A stretch of 64,000 bases of DNA from Endozoicomonas acroporae (GCF_002864045.1 NZ_PJPV01000133.1:22195-86194); one strand, 5' to 3'. Shown: positions 34,714 to 43,885, numbered from the stretch's first letter. The notes: generated by a model from the letters alone, not told the origin. Translations and numbers: made by a program.

Positions 34714-35286
34714 ATGGTAATGCTCCTTGCTGACATTGCCAACAAGTTTACCGCAGAGGTCGATACCCGGCATCTGCAGCGGCGGTTAGAGCGAATACTG
34801 AAGTTTGGCCCCAGAGATAATGTTCATAAGTTCTCCAAAGGGGAATACAAAAAAGTGGTCAAACAGTTGGAGCGTTTTCTTGACAGGATGGGGGTCGCTT
34901 CTTTCCGACAGGATTTCTCTTACGGCAACGGGAGACGCGATTTTCGTAAAACGTTTGATTTAAATTCGGCGACCCCCAAATCTGCCCTGGATAAAGGCTG
35001 TAATCTATGTGCCCTGATTCCCGGCAAATCCAGTAACGTTGTGGTGGCTGGTGCTCATCTGGATACTTTCCGGAAAAGTCCCGGTGCCAATGACAATGGC
35101 TCCGGTGTTGTGGCGCTGCTGGAAGCGATTCGGATTTTCAAAAAGTCCGGACTAAAGCCCAATAACCCGGTGCTCTTTTGTTTCTGGGGCAGTGAAGAAA
35201 GATCACCACGCAACTTCGACAACGACAGGCGCCGTACTGGCAGTGGTCTCGCCTTTGGGTCCCATTACTTTGCCCATCTCTACTGA
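34714..35286 (+). CDS. Truncated M28-family zinc peptidase
   Basis: The 190-residue product matches the first half of an M28 aminopeptidase catalytic domain: VVAGAHLDT (zinc His115), GANDNGSGVVALLEA (bridging Asp), and LFCFWGSEE (catalytic and metal Glu). It stops soon after SGLAFGSHYF, where family members continue through a second Asp and His ligand, so it is probably inactive or a fragment. The start is uncertain: an ATG at 34714 or 34720, or TTG at 34705. It begins within 20 bases of the preceding stop and is likely cotranscribed with the RING-like/ankyrin gene. Confidence 0.6.
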   Translation: MVMLLADIANKFTAEVDTRHLQRRLERILKFGPRDNVHKFSKGEYKKVVKQLERFLDRMGVASFRQDFSYGNGRRDFRKTFDLNSATPKSALDKGCNLCALIPGKSSNVVVAGAHLDTFRKSPGANDNGSGVVALLEAIRIFKKSGLKPNNPVLFCFWGSEERSPRNFDNDRRRTGSGLAFGSHYFAHLY

Positions 35287-35395
35287 GCCAATCGCAGCCC
35301 TGGAGGCCCCATCTGTCGTTGAGACCTTTACGTCTCACTGTCAAATTCTGCATTTCCCTGTTTATTCTTTTATGACGACTCTTTTGATGCCAACG

Positions 35396-35424
35396 GTATA
35401 TGATTCCATATGGCCAGCTACTTA
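35396..35424. repeat. Terminal fragment of palindromic element family P2
   Basis: 29 bases ending TGGCCAGCTACTTA, nearly identical to the right end of the element at 63818-63982. On the minus strand its TAAGTAG supplies the last Lys codon and TAG stop of the neighbouring 615-residue gene. Confidence 0.75.
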
Positions 35425-37265
35425 TCTGCTTCACTGTTTTTCACAGAACCGGTATCTTCCCGTTCACTCATCTCTTTAGCTAATCGTTCACTCTTCTCTT
35501 TAGCTAATAATGCCTTAAGGTTTTTGTGATATTCACTGAGAGTTATACCTTTTCCGGCACTGCGTAAACCTTTCCTTTTAATAGACGGCACTTCCAAAGT
35601 ATTTTTATTTTTATCACGCAGGATAGAGCATGCTTGTTCAATGATTTCACCAGGGGTGCTATCGTGACCCGGTCTTGTTTCTTTAAGGTGTTGTTCCGAA
35701 AATCGTCTAACGCTGTTTCCAAGTTCCTGTATCCCTGAATCGATTTGTTTCTGTATTCTTCTTTTTCTAGCTTTTTCTAATTTCATTCGCTCCTGATGAT
35801 TCAGGTTTGTGCGTGGTCTTTTTGTTCGTGGCTTTGCAGCCCGGAGCAGTAATTCCTTATCATTATCAATTAATCGAGCTGCCAGTTGTAGAATCTTTCC
35901 GACAGTGCACTCATTGTTGTTCAGTGCTTTAATACGCATGAACTTACTCACTTCGCTGCTTAATTTTGATACATTAACTTGGCTTCTCTCAACTTCAGGA
36001 TCAGCAACAGGAATCGATTCGTACGAAGTACGCATTTTTTTCAGAGGAGGAGGGCCATTCAGTGTTTCCAGAACCCGGCTTGATGAATTTGAAGAACTTG
36101 CTTTAGTTTTTTTCTGCTGTGCCTGGTATTGAGAAAAATTTTCTTCAAATGCCTTCTTAATGTGCTTTCCAGTGGTTTCTGCCAGTATTTTATCGGTATG
36201 TTCGCGAAGTTGTTTGTTTGCTTCCTCCTGCCTGGCTTCCAATAATGGCTTGATTGCTTCTGAAACCGATTTTACAAGAAGGGGGTGCATGCCTGGAATA
36301 GTTGCTGTTATTGATGATGAAACAACTTGATTTATTTGTTGCTGTAATACGGGCATCATAGCTTTGACAGCATTGGTTACCTCACTTTTGATTTGTTCCC
36401 CCATTAGTTCCCGCATTACATCAGGCATTATAGCTTCGACCGTTCTGGTTATCTCCGTTTTAAGCTGAGGAATGACGGTGTTAGAAATGGATTGTGCTAC
36501 GGCTGACAAAAGCCGTGAGGATTTTCTTGCAGGGTTGTGGGGGGGCACCGTTGATGCATTGTGGTTACCGATTTCCAGGGTCGGCGTCAAATCGGGAGTC
36601 GCTGGTGCACCTAACACTGTAGCATTGAGCTGCGAAACCAGAGGGTGGTTTGGAGGCAGAGGCAGCTGAAGCGAAACCCGGGAAACCTGTCGGGGCAGAT
36701 TAGCCTCTACAGGGGGGGTTGAGAAATGAGCCAGTCGTTGACTTGGTAAACGGGGAGCCGTTGCTTTTGGAGAGGCGTCTGGCATTAATCGGGGACGATT
36801 GGATCTGATGAATACACCGGACGACAATAAAGGGTCCTGACTATCAGGGCGCAGGCCGGAAACTGGTGGTGATTGCAAAAATGACGCACTTTGATCTGGG
36901 CAACTGAATCGATAACCCGGGGAGCATTGTGAATTTGGATTATAGATCCCGGTTGACGACGTCAACATGGGGGGCGTTTCTTTACGGTGCTGGGGGGGAT
37001 TTGTGAATTGCCTGTGATCCAAAGGGGCAGCATGCATTACCGGATTCATATTGCAGTGTGTTGTCTCTGTTGCCTTGATATTCCTTTGTTGTAATTGAGT
37101 AGTGATACTCTGCCCGGGCATCATTGACATTGGTCCAGACTGACACAAACCCGGAGTTTGCGTATTGAAAACACGGGTCTGGGGGGCATTTAGAGTACCT
37201 TCTCCTCCGTTAAAATTTAAAAAAGAAGGAGAACCATTGCCCATTGATAAAGGAGAATTAAACAT
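35418..37265 (-). CDS. Unknown protein with helix-loop-helix-like C-terminal regions
   Basis: Protein of 615 residues. Residues 1-240 are disordered and rich in Pro, Ser, Asn and Gln. Residues about 250-380 are amphipathic helices likely to form coiled coils. The C-terminal part resembles eukaryotic basic helix-loop-helix domains: a basic helix QERMKLEKARKRRIQKQI running into DSGIQELGNSV (about 491-519), a polar loop, then a second helix PGEIIEQACSILRDK (about 538-552). A shorter similar second-helix stretch (CTVGKILQLAARLI) lies just before it. Basic clusters such as KPRTKRPRT could serve as nuclear localisation signals. The likeness is by eye only. The stop codon comes from a P2 element fragment. 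Confidence 0.5.
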   Translation of the reverse strand: MFNSPLSMGNGSPSFLNFNGGEGTLNAPQTRVFNTQTPGLCQSGPMSMMPGQSITTQLQQRNIKATETTHCNMNPVMHAAPLDHRQFTNPPQHRKETPPMLTSSTGIYNPNSQCSPGYRFSCPDQSASFLQSPPVSGLRPDSQDPLLSSGVFIRSNRPRLMPDASPKATAPRLPSQRLAHFSTPPVEANLPRQVSRVSLQLPLPPNHPLVSQLNATVLGAPATPDLTPTLEIGNHNASTVPPHNPARKSSRLLSAVAQSISNTVIPQLKTEITRTVEAIMPDVMRELMGEQIKSEVTNAVKAMMPVLQQQINQVVSSSITATIPGMHPLLVKSVSEAIKPLLEARQEEANKQLREHTDKILAETTGKHIKKAFEENFSQYQAQQKKTKASSSNSSSRVLETLNGPPPLKKMRTSYESIPVADPEVERSQVNVSKLSSEVSKFMRIKALNNNECTVGKILQLAARLIDNDKELLLRAAKPRTKRPRTNLNHQERMKLEKARKRRIQKQIDSGIQELGNSVRRFSEQHLKETRPGHDSTPGEIIEQACSILRDKNKNTLEVPSIKRKGLRSAGKGITLSEYHKNLKALLAKEKSERLAKEMSEREDTGSVKNSEADK

Positions 37266-37818
37266 GCCCTGAAAACTACCCTGAATTTGTAATAGTACCT
37301 TAATATTATGACCTTTTGATTAACTATAAGTTCAAAACTGTATTTGCCATGAAAACTGAATGATGAGCACCGCTTCCAGCTCTGGAAGCGGCAGGTTTTG
37401 AGGCTCTAAGCCATAAATCCCTTTCCTTGAGGTCAGTTAATAGATATTCCATTGATGCTTGCGCAAAGTTAGTGCCAAGGTTTTTTTCAAGGGATAATTC
37501 AATAATTTATAGAGAAAAAGTGATGCTGATAAGGCTTTATTCTATGTGGGTAAGCCAGAAATATACGATTCCATTTGGCCAACTACTTAAACAGGTACTA
37601 ATACCGTTTGAATTATTATCAGCATTAACCAGTGCCATACTGATACTGTCGTTTTCTCAGCCTGGTCAGGTGGGAGAACACACCATGAATATTGTCGTGT
37701 ACAGTGGCAATTGTCGTATCCGTTTACTAGCCTGATCGTTCAAGTTAAAAGTGCCTGTGTGCCGTGAAAATGTTGACGGCAACTTCTAATGATGTAAGGC
37801 AGGAGCGAGCTGACTAAT
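37266..37818. other. Spacer between the helix-loop-helix-like gene and tatD
   Basis: Contains a perfect short hairpin at 37371-37390 (CGCTTCCAG and its complement) without a T-tract, and a P2 element fragment at 37554-37589. A 102-codon frame at 37427-37735 runs through the repeat fragment and has no domain, so I do not call it a gene. Confidence 0.55.
37554..37589. repeat. Diverged terminal fragment of palindromic element family P2
   Basis: 36 bases matching the right end of the element at 63818-63982 (AGCCAGAAATATACGATTCC, then TTGGCCAACTACTTA) with a few substitutions. Confidence 0.65.
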
Positions 37819-39138
37819 ATGATTCCGGCCAATATCACGTCATCCAATCCCGCTTCCTCTCATGACGTTAGCAGCGAAGGCAAGCAGGCGGCTGCCGACG
37901 AATCGGATCTGAAAGTCTGGCAAGAAGGCAGTTCGTCAAAAGGCCGGAAAAATAAAAAAAAGAAGGGGCGCTCAGGTGCTTCTGATAAGCCTTTTTCAGG
38001 TTCCCCCTGTGCATCCCGATACCTGGACAACCCGGACTATCCTGCCGTCCAGGAGCCGCAGACCAGGCCCGACAGGGGGCTGAAGTCCCGTCATTGCCAG
38101 CGCTCAACCAAGACAGCTGCATCACCTGATGTTACTGCCAGAGGTCGTGATTCTTCTGATTTTCAGTTGGCTGACCGATCAGAATTGAGCAAGGTGAAAT
38201 TGACGCCTGCGGAGTTCAGGCCTCGATACAAGACGCCATTGGTTGATATCGGAGCCAATCTCGTCGGACACAGGTTTGGTGACTTGTCCCGGGTTATTGC
38301 CAATGCTTCCCGGTCAGGCGTCGGTCGCATCATGATAACAGGTACTTCTATTGCTTTAGCAATAGAGGCGCAGAAAGCCGTGGATAAATGGCTGAAGCAA
38401 TCTCCGCATGCTACCGGGGCCGCTGGAGCCTGTGCGTCTGCCGATTCCTCTCGATGCTCTTTGTATTACACAGTGGGATGCCATCCACACAAAGCCAGGA
38501 ATTTTAAGCAAGATGGTGGCATACCGGAAATGAAAAAATTAATGGAACGGGGCGGCAGCCACTGTATTGCAGTAGGTGAGTGTGGATTGGACTTTGTGCG
38601 CGAGTGGTCTCCCAAAAATGTCCAAAGAGATGTGTTCAGGGAGCAGTTGGAGCTTGCGGCACAACTGAAAAAGCCACTGTTTTTGCATGAGCGGGGTGCC
38701 CACAAGCAATTCATTGAAATTCTGACAGACTACATAAATCAACTGCCTTCTCCAGCCATGGCCTGCGTTCATTGCTTCACCGGTAACAGTGAGCAGCTGC
38801 AGGCCTATCTTGATCTGGGCTGTTCCATCGGGATTACCGGTTGGATCGGCAATACGCGTAATAAAGATCTGGTGGGTGCGCTGCGCTCTGTCGGTTGGGA
38901 GGCTCTGCGTGACCGGCTGATGGTTGAGACCGATGCACCGTTTTTAAAACCTTATCTGGTTATGCCCCGGCAGCCAGATCAGCACAGGGGTGGTCGTGGC
39001 AAAGGACAAAGTGATAATGAACCGGCCAATCTGCCCTATGTGATCCATGCGCTGAGCCAGGTGCTGGGTGTGGATGGAGAAGAGATTGCTGCTGCAACCA
39101 CAGAAAATGCCCGCCGGATATTCTCACTCGTCGACTGA
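37819..39138 (+). CDS. tatD: TatD-family metal-dependent DNase with long basic N-terminal extension
   Basis: Protein of 439 residues. From about residue 140 it is a TatD hydrolase: VDIGANLVGHRFGD, YYTVGCHPHKA, AVGECGLDF, LFLHERGAH, VHCFTGN, GITGWIGNTR, MVETDAPFL and NEPANLPYV all match E. coli TatD, which is a 3'-5' exonuclease. Metal ligands are retained, although the usual early HxH motif is replaced by the NLV-type seen in TatD proper. Residues 1-140 are an added low-complexity, basic region (GRKNKKKKGRSG) that bacterial TatD lacks. AGGAG lies about 13 bases before the ATG. Confidence 0.85.
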   Translation: MIPANITSSNPASSHDVSSEGKQAAADESDLKVWQEGSSSKGRKNKKKKGRSGASDKPFSGSPCASRYLDNPDYPAVQEPQTRPDRGLKSRHCQRSTKTAASPDVTARGRDSSDFQLADRSELSKVKLTPAEFRPRYKTPLVDIGANLVGHRFGDLSRVIANASRSGVGRIMITGTSIALAIEAQKAVDKWLKQSPHATGAAGACASADSSRCSLYYTVGCHPHKARNFKQDGGIPEMKKLMERGGSHCIAVGECGLDFVREWSPKNVQRDVFREQLELAAQLKKPLFLHERGAHKQFIEILTDYINQLPSPAMACVHCFTGNSEQLQAYLDLGCSIGITGWIGNTRNKDLVGALRSVGWEALRDRLMVETDAPFLKPYLVMPRQPDQHRGGRGKGQSDNEPANLPYVIHALSQVLGVDGEEIAAATTENARRIFSLVD

Positions 39139-39560
39139 CGCAGCATCGGTGAATAACTGGTTAAAATGATTGAGCAATAATTAATCAATAGGTGCAGGAG
39201 TTATTATGGAGAAAACTGTTCTTTGTTTTCTATATATGAAGGTAATTTTATTTATTATAAGATCATCAAAGAATTATATATTCCTGCATTATTTTCTTCA
39301 CCGGACTTCGATATAGTCACGTCTCCCGATGGGAAGTATAAGACTGTCTGGAATAACAAAGACGCACCTTAAACTTGCAAGATGGTCAATTGGCCGGATT
39401 TATTTCTGCAACAGCTGACAACTGGATACGCTGTAAATGTGAGCCAAGCAAGGTAAAGGGGCACAGGGCGAAAAGTGTCACGTATAAATACCGGTTTAAT
39501 CATTCTTCAAACAGCGTATGTTGGGCACAATTTTCAAGCCTACAGGCTTCTGGTTAAGTC
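39139..39560. other. AT-rich spacer before napF
   Basis: No gene, repeat or hairpin that I can support. A 60-codon frame at 39375-39557 has no features. Confidence 0.5.
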
Positions 39561-40121
39561 GTGTCCGATATACAGAGAACAGAAGACGAACAGTTGGTAT
39601 CCCCGGCAAGGCGGGCTTTTTTCCGGCGTTTCGCCCCTGAACCCGAGCAGGTGATCCCCAATAGCCGCTACCCACGGCCGCCATGGGCAGTAGATAACAC
39701 ACTGTTTCTGGCGCTGTGTACCCAGTGTGATCAGTGTATTGAGCAATGCCCGATGCGGGTGCTGGGAAAATCCGATGAGCAAGAAGAGATTCTTTCTGGT
39801 CGTCCTGTACTGGACCTTTCTTACGGTCGTTGTGACTTTTGTGGACAGTGCGTTGATGCCTGCCCATCGGGAGCCTTGAGCGGTGAACAAGGGAAAAAGC
39901 GGCAGGTGATTCCCCAACTTGCTGGCAGTTGCCAGGCAGAACTGGGGATGTACTGTAACCTCTGTGAGGAAACCTGCCCTGAACAGGCGATCAGCTTTGC
40001 TGCGGATAATAAGCCGGTGATAGACCTCAGTCTCTGCAGTGGCTGTGGCGAGTGTGCTCTGGATTGCTACAGTCGTGTATTGGTCATGGCCAAAGCTTCC
40101 TGGGAGGCTGTCCGAGAATAG
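39561..40121 (+). CDS. napF: NapF-type ferredoxin, orphan
   Basis: Cytoplasmic iron-sulphur protein of 186 residues. The N-terminus has the RRAFFRRF run typical of NapF. Three Cys groups follow: CTQCDQCIEQCP, CDFCGQCVDACP and CSGCGECALDC, with an additional CNLCEETCP group. In other bacteria NapF helps assemble or activate periplasmic nitrate reductase NapA, but no other nap gene is nearby. The start is GTG with a weak ribosome site. The last codons and the TAG stop lie inside palindromic element P1, so the original C-terminus has been replaced. Confidence 0.85.
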   Translation: MSDIQRTEDEQLVSPARRAFFRRFAPEPEQVIPNSRYPRPPWAVDNTLFLALCTQCDQCIEQCPMRVLGKSDEQEEILSGRPVLDLSYGRCDFCGQCVDACPSGALSGEQGKKRQVIPQLAGSCQAELGMYCNLCEETCPEQAISFAADNKPVIDLSLCSGCGECALDCYSRVLVMAKASWEAVRE

Positions 40122-40278
40122 CGCCCGTCTAGGCGACCCCGTAGCGAGGATGGCAGAAAATTGAGGATAAAAATTTCGTTTTGTGAGGTGAATAGCGGGG
40201 CTATTTGCCGAACAAAACGGAATTTTTAGACCAATTTGCTGCCACCGCAGTAGGGCAGACTATTCTCGGACAGCCTCC
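40103..40278. mobile_element. Long palindromic MITE-like element, family P1, copy 2
   Basis: About 176 bp, nearly identical to 24719-24886 except for a 13-base insertion (TCTAGGCGACCCC-like) near the left end and altered tips (GGAGGCTGTCCGAGAATAG inverted at the right end). It lies between convergent napF and mutL and supplies the stop codon of napF and part of that of mutL. Confidence 0.85.
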
Positions 40279-42242
40279 TAGCGCCCCCTCAAAAACAACT
40301 TATCCAATTGATCCATAGTGAGCATGGTCCAGGTTGGGCGACCATGGTTGCATTGTCCGCTGCGCTCTGTCTGCTCCATATCCCGAAGCAGGGCGTTCAT
40401 CTCTTCAATGGACAGTTTTCTGTTAGCCCGCACCGACCCATGACAGGCCATGGTGGCCAGTATTTCATTGATATGGGCTTCAATGCGGTCGCTGGTACCG
40501 TGTTGCATCAAGTCTGAGAGTACATCTCTCAATAGCTTCTCAACATCGGCATTCTGCAGCATCACCGGTATCTGACGCACCAGCAGCGTTTCCGGCCCCA
40601 TCCGCTCCAGGGTCAGTCCCAGACGGGTAAAGTATTCGCTGTTTTCTTCTGCGCAGTCTGCCTCACGTTCACTCACCGATACGGATTTAGGCACCAGCAA
40701 TGGTTGGGCACGAATTCCCTGCTCCTGATAGGACAGCTTCATGCGCTCATAGGTAATCCGTTCGTGAGCGGCATGCATATCCACCAGAATCATCCCCTGG
40801 TCATTTTCCGAGAGAATATATATTCCTTTCAGCTGGGCAATGGCATAGCCAAGAGGCGGTGCCAGAGAGTCATTTTCCGGCAACGGCTGCGCCGACACCT
40901 GAGCGGAAAATGCGACGCCGGTTTCCTGTACCGCATGGTCACCCACAGCTTTCGCCTGACTGGCAGTTACAGGCTCAGCAGAAGTGGCATATAGCTGGCT
41001 ATAGGCTTCTATCTGTCGTTTAACCTGGCCGGGCGATGGCGCTTCTGATAAAGCAGGGCGACGGTCATGATTGCCACTACCGCCGGAGCTTTGATTGGTA
41101 TAATGCCCGGTACTGTCGGATGTTGTCGGGGCGGTTGCAAGCTGGATGGCTTCTTGGCCCTGAAACTCACCGGCATCAATACCCGATGCCGTGGGTTGAG
41201 GCGGATTGGTCAAAACCGTGGGTGGTAGCTGATCTTCCGGGCGAACTTCACCCAGGGCACGATTTAAAGTACTGAACAGAAAGTTATGAACCGTTCTGCC
41301 ATCCCGAAAACGGACTTCATGTTTGGTAGGATGCACATTGACATCCACCATGGCCGGATCCAACTCCAGGTAGAGGACAAATGTCGGATGACGCCCGTTG
41401 TAAAGTACATCACGGTATGCCTGACGAACTGCGTGAGCCACCAGCTTATCCCGAATAACACGACCGTTAACGAAGAAGTACTGCAGATCAGCGCTGGCCC
41501 TGGAGAACGTAGGCAGCCCCACCCAGCCGTACAGTTTCAGGCCAGAGGCGGCAACATCAATAATAACCGCATGTTCAATAAATTTGGGACTGCAAAGTGC
41601 AGCTACCCGGCGATCCTTTTCCGCCTGGGTCACTGCAGGACGAAGCTGATGGACACTGCGCTGATTATGGCGAAGGGTAAAGCCCACATCAAAGCGGGAC
41701 AGAGCCAGGCGCTTAACCACCTCTTCAAGGTGAGAAAATTCGGTCTTTTCAGTACGGAGAAACTTGCGACGAGCCGGTGTATTAAAAAACAGGTCTTTGA
41801 CTTCTATGGTGGTGCCCACCGGATGCGGTGCGGGCATAACCTGCGCTTCCATATCCCGTCCTTCCACTCGGGCCTGCCAGCCTGATGCCTGTTCTGCCAC
41901 ATTAGACGTCAGGGTGAGTCTGGAAACTGAGCTGATGGAGGCAAGCGCCTCCCCGCGAAATCCGAGGGTAGCCACACCTTCCAGGTCTTCCAGTTCAGAT
42001 ATCTTGCTGGTGGCATGGCGGGAGAGTGCCAGGGCTAACTCATCCCTGGGTATGCCGTGACCATCATCACGGATACGGATCAATTTGACACCGCCATTTT
42101 CCACTTCAACCGTCAGACGCTTGGCACCGGCATCAATGCTGTTTTCCAGCAGTTCTTTGACGACTGAAGCCGGACGTTCCACCACCTCACCGGCAGCGAT
42201 CTGGTTAGCCAGTCGGTTATCAAGAAGACGAATGGGTTTCAT
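40278..42242 (-). CDS. mutL: DNA mismatch repair protein MutL
   Basis: Protein of 654 residues. The N-terminal GHKL ATPase has its motifs intact: ANQIAAGEVVERPASVVKEL, ENSIDAGA, DDGHGI and TLGFRGEALASI. The C-terminal dimerisation domain has DMHAAHERITYE, which fits the endonuclease-type motif D-x-HA-x2-E-x4-E (also in Pseudomonas, absent from E. coli), with ACHGSVRANRKL and CNHGRPTW near the end. This suggests a nicking MutL. The ATG ending at 42240 is preferred over a TTG two codons upstream. The stop codon overlaps the edge of palindromic element P1. Confidence 0.95.
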   Translation of the reverse strand: MKPIRLLDNRLANQIAAGEVVERPASVVKELLENSIDAGAKRLTVEVENGGVKLIRIRDDGHGIPRDELALALSRHATSKISELEDLEGVATLGFRGEALASISSVSRLTLTSNVAEQASGWQARVEGRDMEAQVMPAPHPVGTTIEVKDLFFNTPARRKFLRTEKTEFSHLEEVVKRLALSRFDVGFTLRHNQRSVHQLRPAVTQAEKDRRVAALCSPKFIEHAVIIDVAASGLKLYGWVGLPTFSRASADLQYFFVNGRVIRDKLVAHAVRQAYRDVLYNGRHPTFVLYLELDPAMVDVNVHPTKHEVRFRDGRTVHNFLFSTLNRALGEVRPEDQLPPTVLTNPPQPTASGIDAGEFQGQEAIQLATAPTTSDSTGHYTNQSSGGSGNHDRRPALSEAPSPGQVKRQIEAYSQLYATSAEPVTASQAKAVGDHAVQETGVAFSAQVSAQPLPENDSLAPPLGYAIAQLKGIYILSENDQGMILVDMHAAHERITYERMKLSYQEQGIRAQPLLVPKSVSVSEREADCAEENSEYFTRLGLTLERMGPETLLVRQIPVMLQNADVEKLLRDVLSDLMQHGTSDRIEAHINEILATMACHGSVRANRKLSIEEMNALLRDMEQTERSGQCNHGRPTWTMLTMDQLDKLFLRGR

Positions 42243-42712
42243 GGTCAATTATTGGGTCCAATAAGAGTTCTCGGGCCAGCTTAATGTAACAATACCGGGA
42301 GGAAGTTTCCCCGGTTTTTACCATCGAATATCGAGTTTTTAGCAAGACTATCAGTTAAAGGGGGCTCTTTACATGTTTACTGTTCAGCATGATATTGGAA
42401 AAGAGAAAATAAAGAAGAAAATAAAAGACACCCAAACAACAGCGGAAATAGCAAGAAATAAAGCAAAAAATAAAGGACACCCAAACAGAAAGAAATAAAG
42501 GACACCCAAACAGAAGGAATTAAAGGACACCTAAAATTCGGGAACCAAGAAATAAAGGACAAGAAATAAGGACACCCAAAGACAAGCGGAAATAAAGGAA
42601 AAGCGGAAATAAAGGACACCTAAAATTTGACTAATCGGCCACACTGTCTATTTTCCTACTGGGGCCTCTCAAAGGCTTTACGGACATATACCCAGTAACC
42701 AAAAAAAACGAC
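42243..42712. other. Spacer between mutL and the RAYT, mostly repeat array
   Basis: A short mutL leader followed by an A-rich direct-repeat array (42421-42630). No gene is supported. Confidence 0.6.
42421..42630 (+). repeat. GGACACCC repeat array upstream of the RAYT
   Basis: About six direct copies of a unit with core AAATAAAGGACACCCAAA, some ending GGACACCTAAAAT, separated by A-rich spacers of unequal length. The downstream array holds the same core in reverse. Many REP sequences carry a conserved 5' tetranucleotide (GTAG, GGAG), and GGAC may be the equivalent here. Confidence 0.8.
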
Positions 42713-43693
42713 ATGACGACTGCCCGAAAAAACCTCATAGATCCAGCCAGTACGCCCTACTACCACTGCATGGCACGCTGTGTTCGCAGGGCTTTCCTAT
42801 GTGGCAAAGACAATTTCTCAGGCAAAAACTATGAGCATCGCAGGCAGTGGGTGGTTGATCGGTTGAAAGCACTTTCTGGTATTTTTGCCCTGGAAGTCTG
42901 TGCTTATGCGGTTATGTCGAATCATTATCATGTGGTGCTCCATATCAATAGTCAGCAAGCCAAAAAATGGGACACCAAAGAAGTCTTACAACGCTGGACG
43001 CAGCTTTTTTCTGGCCCGCACCTGGTTCAGCGTTATCTTGCCGACGATCAGCTGGGCAAAGCAGAGCTGCTACGTGTTGAAGAATATGCACAGGAGTACC
43101 GCAGTCGTTTAATGGATATCAGCTGGTTCATGCGCTGTCTTAACGAATATTTAGCCCGGCTGGCCAATAAAGAGGATGAGTGCAAAGGGCGCTTTTGGGA
43201 AGGTCGTTACAAAAGTCAGGCCCTGCTAGATGATGCCGCATTGCTGACTTGCATGGCCTATGTCGACTTAAACCCCATCCGGGCAAAAATTGCTGCAACT
43301 CTGGAAACCTCAGAGCATACCTCTATAAAAGAACGCATTGAGTCATACGACAGCGCAAACGGAAAAAAACAAAAGGCACACTTGAAACCGTTAAAAGCTC
43401 AGGGTCAAAATCCTGAACAGGCGATTCCATACCCACTCAGTAGCTACTTTGAACTGGTTGACTGGTCTGGCCGAATTATTCGCAAAGGCAAACGTGGTCG
43501 TATAACTGGCGATGTACCGCCTATCCTGGAGCGCTTGGGTATTGACCCAAGTGAATGGCTGCAGACTATGCGCTGGCATAATCGTTTTCACCGCGCAGTC
43601 GGCAAGCTGGCTTCACTGAAGGCTTATGCAGAAAGCACCGGAAAATGCTGGGTTCATGGGATGTCTGTGAGCGGTAAACTCTATCCTGCCTGA
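42713..43693 (+). CDS. REP-associated tyrosine transposase (RAYT, Y1/IS200-like)
   Basis: Single-strand DNA transposase-like protein of 326 residues. The HUH motif is SNHYHVVLHI (about residues 71-80), after the typical PYYHCMARCVRRAFL start. The region CKGRFWEGRYKSQALLD and the run LTCMAYVDLNPIRAKIA are hallmarks of RAYTs. Unlike insertion sequences, RAYTs are usually single-copy, and mobilise or maintain nearby REP repeats. Here the gene is bracketed by GGACACCC arrays in opposite orientations. The C-terminal extension from about residue 220 is found in some RAYT subfamilies. Weak ribosome site. Confidence 0.88.
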   Translation: MTTARKNLIDPASTPYYHCMARCVRRAFLCGKDNFSGKNYEHRRQWVVDRLKALSGIFALEVCAYAVMSNHYHVVLHINSQQAKKWDTKEVLQRWTQLFSGPHLVQRYLADDQLGKAELLRVEEYAQEYRSRLMDISWFMRCLNEYLARLANKEDECKGRFWEGRYKSQALLDDAALLTCMAYVDLNPIRAKIAATLETSEHTSIKERIESYDSANGKKQKAHLKPLKAQGQNPEQAIPYPLSSYFELVDWSGRIIRKGKRGRITGDVPPILERLGIDPSEWLQTMRWHNRFHRAVGKLASLKAYAESTGKCWVHGMSVSGKLYPA

Positions 43694-43885
43694 TCAACAC
43701 ATTTTCATTTACTTTAATGTGGCTAGAGTTTTCTGAGAACTCTTTCTTATATTGTCTCGATAGTATCTTCTATCTGGCTGTTGCTGAGTGCTTTTTATCC
43801 TCTTCCTGCCTGGTATGAATGAGAATTTCTTAAAACGATCAATACTATCATTTTTAAAAATGAATACATGTCGTACTCTCTTCAC

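Noticed and set aside
37427..37735. 102-codon frame as a small gene
   Set aside because: No domain or good ribosome site, and it runs through a P2 repeat fragment.
42377..42619. 80-codon minus-strand frame before the RAYT
   Set aside because: It is a translation of the GGACACCC repeat array on the opposite strand (repeated FISF/FPLLFGC-like units).
42421..42630. Possible CRISPR array
   Set aside because: Units are short, A-rich and imperfect, spacers vary in length and are not unique sequences, no cas gene is near, and the same core occurs inverted after the RAYT.
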